Shown here one piece after another: positions 58,272-64,000 of a stretch of DNA of 64,000 nt. Below the pieces are notes generated by a model. The model was not told where the DNA came from. It worked only from the letters and a program-made list of their open reading frames with translations, and searched no databases. Where the stretch lies: the NCBI RefSeq assembly GCF_030654605.1, contig NZ_JAURXB010000093.1:19796-83795 (forward strand), read 5' to 3'. Source of the stretch: Bradyrhizobium sp. (lineage in GTDB: Bacteria; Pseudomonadota; Alphaproteobacteria; Rhizobiales; Xanthobacteraceae). Made by a program: the position numbers and the translations under genes. Position 1 is the stretch's first letter, and each line of letters opens with the position of its first letter.

Positions 58272-59544
58272 ACCGGAGCGCATCGACGGGATCGAGGCGC
58301 GCGGCACGCCACGACGGATACAGCGTGGCCAGGAACGACAGCGTCAGCGCCATGATCACGACCGCGATGGTTTCGCCGACGTCGATCTCGGCCGGCATCT
58401 TGGAGAGGAAATAGAGCTCCGGTGGAAACAATTCGGTGCTGGTCAGCCAGGACAGGAACTGGCGGATCGATTCGATATTCAGGCAGATCACCATGCCGAC
58501 GAAGAAACCGGTCAGCGTGCCGACCACGCCGATCGCAGCCCCCGTAATCAGGAATATCCGCATGATCGAGCCCTGCGAGGCCCCCATGGTGCGCAGGATC
58601 GCGATGTCCTGTCCCTTGTCCTTCACCAGCATGATCAGGCCGGAGACGATGTTGAGCGCCGCGACCAGCACGATCATGGTCAGGATCAGGAACATGACGT
58701 TGCGTTCGACCTGAAGCGCGTTGAAGAAGGTCGAATTGCGCTGCCGCCAGTCGACCAGAAACACCGGCCGCCCCGCAGCCTCCGTCACGGTCTTGCGGAA
58801 GACATCGACCTTGTCGGGATTGGTGGTGAAGACCTCGATCGCGGTGACGTCGTCCTTGCGGTTGAAATAGGCCTGCGCCTCCGGCAGCGGCATGAAGACG
58901 AAGATGCCGTCATATTCCGACATCCCGACCTCGAACACCGCCGCCACCTTGTAGGGTTTGATGCGCGGCGTGGTGCCCATCGGGGTGACCGCGCCTTTCG
59001 GCGCCACCAGCGTGATGCTGTCGCCGGAATGCAGCGACAATTGATCGGCGAGCCTGCGGCCGATGGCGACGCCCTGCCCCTCGTCGAACCCTTCGAGCGA
59101 GCCCTGCTTGATGTTCTTGGCGATCGAGGTGAGGTTGACCAGATCGGCGGCGCGGATGCCGCGCACGAACACGCCGGCGGCGTTGAAGGCCGAGGAGCCC
59201 AGCGCCTGGCCATCCACGACGGGGGCCGCGAGGCGGATGCCCTGGACCTGGCTGATGCGCTCGGCGACATCCTTCCAGTCGGTCAGCGGCGATTCAAGCG
59301 GCTGCACCAGGATATGGCCGTTGACGCCGAGGATCTTGTCCAGCAATTCCTTGCGGAAGCCGTTCATCACGGCCATCACGATGATCAGGGTGGCGACGCC
59401 GAGCATGATGCCGAGGAACGAGAACCCGGCGATCACGGAGATAAAACCTTCCTTGCGGCGCGCGCGCAGATAGCGTCCGGACAAGAGCCATTCGAAGGGC
59501 GCGAAAGGTGGGGTTCGAACTGGCTCGCTCATGGCTTCATCCAT
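58264..59544 (-). CDS. lolC: Lipoprotein-releasing ABC transporter permease (LolC/LolE family)
   Basis: The membrane subunit of the lipoprotein-release complex. The 426-residue protein has one N-terminal helix (near [24 protein letters not shown]), a large periplasmic domain at about 65-285 and three C-terminal helices (from [21 protein letters not shown] onward). This is the MacB/LolE-type layout. Only one permease gene is present, so it probably forms homodimers. It lies between proS and lolD. Confidence 0.94.
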   Translation of the reverse strand: MDEAMSEPVRTPPFAPFEWLLSGRYLRARRKEGFISVIAGFSFLGIMLGVATLIIVMAVMNGFRKELLDKILGVNGHILVQPLESPLTDWKDVAERISQVQGIRLAAPVVDGQALGSSAFNAAGVFVRGIRAADLVNLTSIAKNIKQGSLEGFDEGQGVAIGRRLADQLSLHSGDSITLVAPKGAVTPMGTTPRIKPYKVAAVFEVGMSEYDGIFVFMPLPEAQAYFNRKDDVTAIEVFTTNPDKVDVFRKTVTEAAGRPVFLVDWRQRNSTFFNALQVERNVMFLILTMIVLVAALNIVSGLIMLVKDKGQDIAILRTMGASQGSIMRIFLITGAAIGVVGTLTGFFVGMVICLNIESIRQFLSWLTSTELFPPELYFLSKMPAEIDVGETIAVVIMALTLSFLATLYPSWRAARLDPVDALRYE

Positions 59545-59619
59545 AGTTCGATTCTCACACGATTCGGGCCAATTGTGGCCGCCTCGTCCGACATTCCACC
59601 TGCGTCGGTGGATAATTCC

Positions 59620-60939
59620 TCACGAAGTCAGCCGCGCCACGACGTCCGCCGGGCTCAGATTCTCCCGCGTCCCGTCGCTGCGCCGCTTCAGTTCGAGCTT
59701 GCCGTCAGCGAGACCCTTGGGTCCGACCAGAATCTGCCAGGGAATGCCGATCAGGTCGGCGGCGGCGAATTTCGCGCCGGCGCGCTGGTCGGTGTCGTCA
59801 TAAAGCACCTCGACGCCGCTGGCCTCGAGCTCGCGATACAGCTTCATGCAGGCCGCATCGACATCCTCGGCGCCCTGTTTCAGGTTCAGGATGACCGCCT
59901 TGAACGGCGCCACCGCCTCCGGCCATTTGATACCGGCATCGTCATGGCAGGCTTCGATGATGGCGCCGACCAGCCGCGAGACGCCGACGCCGTAGGAGCC
60001 GCCGTGAACCGCCAGTTCGGCGCCGTCGGAGCCCGCCACCAGGGCCTTCATCGAATCGGAATATTTGGTGCCGAAATAGAAGATCTGGCCGACCTCGATG
60101 CCTCGGGTCTGCACCTTCTTCCCGGCGGGGACTTCGCTGTCGAAACGCGCGGCGTCGTGCACGTCCTCGGTCGCGGCATAGACCGAGGTCCATTGCTTGA
60201 TGATCGGGGCGAGATCGCCTTCGTAATCGATGTCATCGCCGGGCACCGGCAGATTGAGCACGTCGCTGTCGCAGTACACCGCGGACTCGCCGGTCTCGGC
60301 GAGCACGATGAATTCGTGGCTGAGATCGCCGCCGATCGGACCGGTCTCGGCGCGCATCGGGATCGCCTTCAATCCCATCCGGGCGAAGGTGCGCAAATAG
60401 GCGACGAACATCCGGTTGTAGGAGCGCCGCGCCGCGGCCTCGTCGACGTCGAAGGAATAGGCGTCCTTCATCAGGAATTCGCGGCCGCGCATCACGCCGA
60501 AACGGGGGCGCTGCTCGTCGCGGAATTTCCATTGAATATGATAGAGATTGAGCGGCAGGCTCTTGTAGGACTTCACATAGGATCGAAAGATCCCGGTGAT
60601 CATTTCCTCGTTGGTCGGCCCATACAGCAGCTCGCGCTTGTGCCGGTCGGTGATGCGCAGCATCTCCGGACCATAGGCATCGTAGCGGCCGCTTTCGCGC
60701 CAGAGATCAGCCAGTTGCAGCGTCGGCATCAAGAGTTCGATGGCACCGGCGCGGTTCTGTTCCTCGCGGACGATCTGCTCGATCTTCTTCAGCACCCTCA
60801 GGCCCAGCGGCAGCCAGGCATAGATGCCGGCCGCCTCCTGCCGCATCATGCCCGCGCGCAGCATCAGGCGATGCGAGACGATCTCGGCTTCCTTCGGATT
60901 CTCTTTAAGAATGGGCAGAAAAAACCGCGACAATCGCAT
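59620..60939 (-). CDS. proS: Prolyl-tRNA synthetase, short type without editing domain
   Basis: It charges tRNA-Pro. The 439-residue class II enzyme shows motif 1 around [35 protein letters not shown], motif 2 with [26 protein letters not shown] and motif 3 near [16 protein letters not shown]. It then has the anticodon-binding domain. The insertion (INS) editing domain of long bacterial ProRS is missing, as usual in alphaproteobacteria. The ATG at 60939 ([10 protein letters not shown]) was chosen over an upstream TTG. It heads the proS-lolC-lolD run. Confidence 0.96.
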   Translation of the reverse strand: MRLSRFFLPILKENPKEAEIVSHRLMLRAGMMRQEAAGIYAWLPLGLRVLKKIEQIVREEQNRAGAIELLMPTLQLADLWRESGRYDAYGPEMLRITDRHKRELLYGPTNEEMITGIFRSYVKSYKSLPLNLYHIQWKFRDEQRPRFGVMRGREFLMKDAYSFDVDEAAARRSYNRMFVAYLRTFARMGLKAIPMRAETGPIGGDLSHEFIVLAETGESAVYCDSDVLNLPVPGDDIDYEGDLAPIIKQWTSVYAATEDVHDAARFDSEVPAGKKVQTRGIEVGQIFYFGTKYSDSMKALVAGSDGAELAVHGGSYGVGVSRLVGAIIEACHDDAGIKWPEAVAPFKAVILNLKQGAEDVDAACMKLYRELEASGVEVLYDDTDQRAGAKFAAADLIGIPWQILVGPKGLADGKLELKRRSDGTRENLSPADVVARLTS

Positions 60940-61160
60940 GAGGACACTCAAAGAATCGGGGGAACACGGGGTGCGTGCCAGTGAAACCGGATCGGCTGCA
61001 AAAACACAAGGGCGGGGTCGGAAAAAGCCGCTAAAACAGCAGATTACGCGTCACTTTTACCAGTCCAATGGACCTTGCGATTAAGGCGCAAACGCGGCCT
61101 TGTGAAAGTCGGCCGGGAAATCCCTAGGGAATCCTTTTGAAAATCCTTGCGGAAATCGCT

Positions 61161-62735
61161 TCAGCGCGACGGCACGTCGAAATCGTCTTCCAGTGTGATC
61201 TTCTCGAAATCCGTCACCAGGGCATCGATGCGCAAATGCCAGCGGCCGGCAAAGGGGATCGCGACGCCGCGGACCGACCAGTGGCCGTCGGCGTCCAGCA
61301 CGGCCTTGCGCTCGAACGGCTCGATGCCGCGCTCCGGCAGGCTCAGCGTCAGGGTGGCTTCCCTGGCCGCCAGCGGCATGCCCTCGCCGTTCATCAGTTG
61401 CAGGACGAAATGGTCGATGCCCACTCTGCCCGGTGAAACCAGCACCTGGAACATGGCCTTCTCGGTGTGGATATGGATTGCCAGCGGCGGGGCGGCGGCC
61501 GCAGCGAGCGCGCGCGGCGGCGGCGTGAAGCGCCAGCCGGCGACCACGGCCAGAATGCAAACGGCGAAGATGCATTCCGCCAGGATCGAACGCCGCAGCG
61601 GCCGGGTGTTTTGCGGATCGATCGCAAGGGCCGGCGTCAGCCGAAAACGGTTCAGCGCCGCAAGGGCGAGCAGTACCGCGACCAGAGCTGTTTTGATCGA
61701 CAGGATGATCCCGTATCGGCTGTCGATCAGCGCGCCAAAACTCCCGAGTTGGACGATGGCCAGCGCAAGCCCCGTCAGCACCAGCATGGCCACGACGACA
61801 ATCGCGGCATGTGAGAACCGGTTGAGGACCGGAAGCAGCGGTTGCACCGGCCGCCATGCCATCGCCGCCAGCGGCGCCAGCGCGCCGACCCAGAAGGCTG
61901 CGCCGACGCCATGCAGGAACACGGCCGGGGCGGTCAGCCATTGCGGCGTCGCGGTCGCGGCATGCCCGCTGGAGGCGAGCGACAGGCCGACGCCGGCCAG
62001 CGCGAGTGCCGACAGTGTCCTGGCGATGTCAGGGATCCGGCTCCGCAGCGCAACGATGCCGGCGGTCATCGCCGCCATCGCGATCAGCAGGGACTGAAAC
62101 AGGCTGGTTGCCGCGGCGGCCTTCCAGGGCGCCGCCGTCAACAGGCCGCCCGGCGGCAGATCCAGCAAGTCGAGCCCCTGCAGCCCGAGCCCCGCCGCCG
62201 CGCCGACCAGGCCTGCCACCAGGGCGACGACGACCAGCCGCGAGCCGGCGCGTGCGCGGCCAATCCAGCCTATGAAGAATGTGCCGCCGACGCCGACAAA
62301 CAGCCCGAGATAGACCCCGATCCGCGCCAGCCAGATCAGGCCGTTGACGGAGCTGCTGCTGCTCTTGCTCGCCACCGCCCCGGTCGCGGCGCCGATCGAA
62401 AACACCATCGAGCCCGCGACCGGATGGCCGTCTTCCGAGGTGACCCGGTAGCTGACCACCTGGGTCCCGCGCGGCAGGTTGTCCGGCAGCGTGATGGTGA
62501 TGGTATCGCCGGCGACGCGTACGGTTACATCGTCGCGCGCCTTGCCGGCCGCATCGATCACGCGGACCACCGCCGGCGTTACCGCTTCGTTGAATCGCAG
62601 CTGAACCGACTTCGGCGCCTGCGCCAGGATGCTGCCGTCGCCGGGATCGGTCGACACCAGCGTGGCATGGGCGGATGCGCCGGTAGCACCACAGAGAACC
62701 GACAGCAGCATTGCCAGGCCGGCGATCAGGCGCAT
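61161..62735 (-). CDS. pcuE: CopC-CopD fusion membrane protein (PcuE-like)
   Basis: A 524-residue copper-handling protein. After a signal peptide (LIAGLAMLLSVLCGATGASA) comes a CopC domain whose mature N terminus begins with the ligand His (AHATLVSTDPGDGS). A CopD membrane domain follows with about eight helices between residues 150 and 400, then a C-terminal beta domain (about 415-520). It is the fourth gene of a set that matches, in order, the B. japonicum copper-starvation operon pcuABCDE; the symbol rests on that order. It likely takes part in copper passage to cytochrome oxidases. Confidence 0.87.
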   Translation of the reverse strand: MRLIAGLAMLLSVLCGATGASAHATLVSTDPGDGSILAQAPKSVQLRFNEAVTPAVVRVIDAAGKARDDVTVRVAGDTITITLPDNLPRGTQVVSYRVTSEDGHPVAGSMVFSIGAATGAVASKSSSSSVNGLIWLARIGVYLGLFVGVGGTFFIGWIGRARAGSRLVVVALVAGLVGAAAGLGLQGLDLLDLPPGGLLTAAPWKAAAATSLFQSLLIAMAAMTAGIVALRSRIPDIARTLSALALAGVGLSLASSGHAATATPQWLTAPAVFLHGVGAAFWVGALAPLAAMAWRPVQPLLPVLNRFSHAAIVVVAMLVLTGLALAIVQLGSFGALIDSRYGIILSIKTALVAVLLALAALNRFRLTPALAIDPQNTRPLRRSILAECIFAVCILAVVAGWRFTPPPRALAAAAAPPLAIHIHTEKAMFQVLVSPGRVGIDHFVLQLMNGEGMPLAAREATLTLSLPERGIEPFERKAVLDADGHWSVRGVAIPFAGRWHLRIDALVTDFEKITLEDDFDVPSR

Positions 62736-62746
62736 CCGCAAGAGCC

Positions 62747-63262
62747 TTATTTCGACATCAGCTTGACACCCGGCGCCGGCGATTTGTCGTCATGGGAATG
62801 GCCGGCGCCTGGCGCCGGGATGTCGATCCAGCGGCTGACCCCCTGCTCGCATTCCTGCACCACCGGAAAATACAGCGTGGTGTTGGGCTTGAGGCTGCCG
62901 GTCAGGTAGGTGCTGACGACGAACTCGTCGTAATGGCTGTCGGGCAGCTTGCCGCCGCTCCACACCACCTCCTTGACGCCTTCGGTGAATTTCCTGCCGT
63001 GGTAGCTGTATTCGACAGCGTATTTGCCGCTGATCGCCTCGACGCTCCAGCCCGCCTTCGGCATCGGCTTGACGGCGATCACGCCTTCGGGGATTTGCAC
63101 GCGGATTTTTGTCGTGGCGGAGCCGGCGCAGCCATGCGGCACGGTGAATACCGCCTTGTAGCCCGCACCGATCGCCGCCTGACGATTTTCCAGCGAGACG
63201 TGCGCGGCGGCCGGCCATGCTGCCAATGTAGCGACGGCCGCAAGAAGGATGGCTTTCGACAT
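62747..63262 (-). CDS. pcuD: YcnI-family (DUF1775) exported copper protein (PcuD-like)
   Basis: A 171-residue periplasmic or anchored protein. The signal peptide AILLAAVATLAAWPAAA is followed by HVSLENRQAAIGAGYKAVFTVPHGC, the YcnI pattern with an N-terminal His as copper ligand. The conserved Trp of KAGWSVEAI also fits. The C terminus has HSHDD, another metal-binding run. It lies 11 bases from pcuE and 8 bases from pcuC, clearly one operon. Confidence 0.88.
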   Translation of the reverse strand: MSKAILLAAVATLAAWPAAAHVSLENRQAAIGAGYKAVFTVPHGCAGSATTKIRVQIPEGVIAVKPMPKAGWSVEAISGKYAVEYSYHGRKFTEGVKEVVWSGGKLPDSHYDEFVVSTYLTGSLKPNTTLYFPVVQECEQGVSRWIDIPAPGAGHSHDDKSPAPGVKLMSK

Positions 63263-63270
63263 CGCAGGCC

Positions 63271-63804
63271 TCACTTCTTCATGCCGGAATGATCAGGCGT
63301 GTGTTTCATGTCATGACCGCCGGAATGACCCGCGCCGGCTGGAGCCTGCGCGCCCACGCCCTGCACGTCGAACGAGACCTTCACCTTTCCGGCCTTCTCG
63401 AACTCCAGCGTGACCGGCACCTTGTCACCCTGCTTGAGCGCGCCCTTGAGGTCCATCAGCATCACATGATAGCCGCCGGGCGCGAGCTTTACCGTCTTGC
63501 CCGGCTCGATGACGAGTCCCTTGTCGAGCGGACGCATCGTCATCACGCCATCCTTGACGGCCATTTCGTGGACTTCGAACTTGCCGGCGATATCGGCCGA
63601 TCCGCCGATCAGCCGATCAGCGGCGGCACCCTTGTTCTCGATGTTGAGATAGCCGCCGGCGACTTTCGCCCCGCCCGGCGTGGCGCGGCTCCAGGCCTGA
63701 CTGATCACGAGATCGCCGGCCTTGACGTCCTGCGCGCTCGCGGGCGCGACCAGCAGAGTTGCGAAGGCAACGGCATAGCTTAGGGTGCGTACGACTTGTT
63801 TCAT
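63271..63804 (-). CDS. pcuC: PCuAC-family periplasmic copper chaperone (PcuC)
   Basis: A 177-residue periplasmic chaperone that delivers Cu(I) for cytochrome oxidase assembly. A signal peptide ends at PASAQ. The PCuAC copper-site residues are in place: H79 (EVHEM), M90 (MTMRP), H113 and M115 (GYHVMLM). The C-terminal tail is rich in His and Met (AGHSGGHDMKHTPDHSGMKK), a second copper site as in other PcuC proteins. It sits between the TonB receptor and pcuD genes. Confidence 0.94.
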   Translation of the reverse strand: MKQVVRTLSYAVAFATLLVAPASAQDVKAGDLVISQAWSRATPGGAKVAGGYLNIENKGAAADRLIGGSADIAGKFEVHEMAVKDGVMTMRPLDKGLVIEPGKTVKLAPGGYHVMLMDLKGALKQGDKVPVTLEFEKAGKVKVSFDVQGVGAQAPAGAGHSGGHDMKHTPDHSGMKK

Positions 63805-63870
63805 GTTCCTGGTCCTTTTTCTTCAGTGAACGAGTTGGTTGCGGGGATTCGGGCCCGGCCTGTTGTCATT

Positions 63871-64000
63871 TTACCAGCGGGCCTTGACGCCCGCATACAC
63901 GGCGCGACCCGACCCGGGCTCGAACAGCAGTGATGCCGAACTGGCCGTGTTGATGATGCTGGCGGAGGCAATATAGGCCTTGTTTCCGATATTTCTGGCT
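63871..64000 (-). CDS. pcuB: TonB-dependent receptor, C-terminal end only (PcuB-like)
   Basis: The last 43 codons of a gene continuing beyond the window. The visible residues (from IGNKAYIASASIIN to RAVYAGVKARW) end in alternating strands and a terminal aromatic residue, the signature of an outer-membrane beta-barrel. Its place 66 bases before pcuC on the same strand matches the copper receptor PcuB. The call is an inference from context and the barrel end. Confidence 0.7.
   Translation of the reverse strand, partial: ARNIGNKAYIASASIINTASSASLLFEPGSGRAVYAGVKARW

Overview
The window looks like a chromosomal segment of a slow-growing alphaproteobacterium of the Bradyrhizobium/Rhodopseudomonas group. 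The evidence is the high-GC codon use, the alphaproteobacterial gene order (trpD-trpC-moaC, lexA, gltX, gltA, the lpx-bamA-dxr-frr-tsf-rpsB run, dnaE, lolCD, proS), the short editing-less ProS, LpxI in place of LpxH, an S2 protein with a rhizobial C-terminal extension, DUF3551 proteins, and a set of genes matching the Bradyrhizobium pcu copper operon. Intergenic inverted repeats of kinds I recall from Bradyrhizobium genomes are scattered through it. There is no transposase, integrase, CRISPR array, rRNA or tRNA.

Layout. 1-4033: the end of a PpiD-like periplasmic chaperone, then trpD, trpC and moaC in one tight operon. 4034-16272: an accessory stretch separating moaC from moeA. It holds a small secreted protein, an orphan Flp pilin, a cyclic-di-GMP GGDEF/EAL receptor, an old-yellow-enzyme oxidoreductase, an HpcH-type aldolase, an MFS transporter, a hybrid histidine kinase, a small secreted protein and a HAD phosphatase, plus most of the inverted repeats. 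16273-26859: moeA, lexA with its SOS operator, comEC, glnS, gltX and gltA. 27137-42957: a secreted protein with an internal duplication, then a 15-kb reverse-strand run, read rpsB, tsf, pyrH, frr, uppS, cdsA, dxr, rseP, bamA, lpxD, fabZ, lpxA, lpxI, lpxB. This joins translation, UMP synthesis, isoprenoid and phospholipid precursors, outer-membrane assembly and lipid A. 43242-52531: a second accessory stretch with a PepSY-like protein, a patatin lipoprotein, a basic-tailed small protein, an RND efflux pump with two adaptor lipoproteins and a divergent TetR regulator, and a DUF1186/SEC-C protein. 52556-60939: dnaE, two DUF3551 proteins, lolD, lolC/E and proS. 61161-64000: pcuE, pcuD, pcuC and the end of a TonB receptor (pcuB).

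The observation most worth following lies between dnaE and the DUF3551 genes. A 32-residue single-pass membrane peptide (56233-56331) has a perfect Shine-Dalgarno and is preceded by two perfect alphaproteobacterial SOS boxes (GTTC-N7-GTTC) in opposite orientations. The lexA gene in this window carries the same type of box. The architecture resembles SOS-induced membrane micropeptides such as Caulobacter SidA, so it is a candidate DNA-damage-induced small membrane protein. Just upstream of it lies a second small membrane gene that seems broken by a one-base deletion.

Starts were adjusted wherever the longest reading frame ran past a better Shine-Dalgarno and start codon or past the family's normal N terminus. 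Function calls rest on motifs and family knowledge read by eye; no database search was possible.
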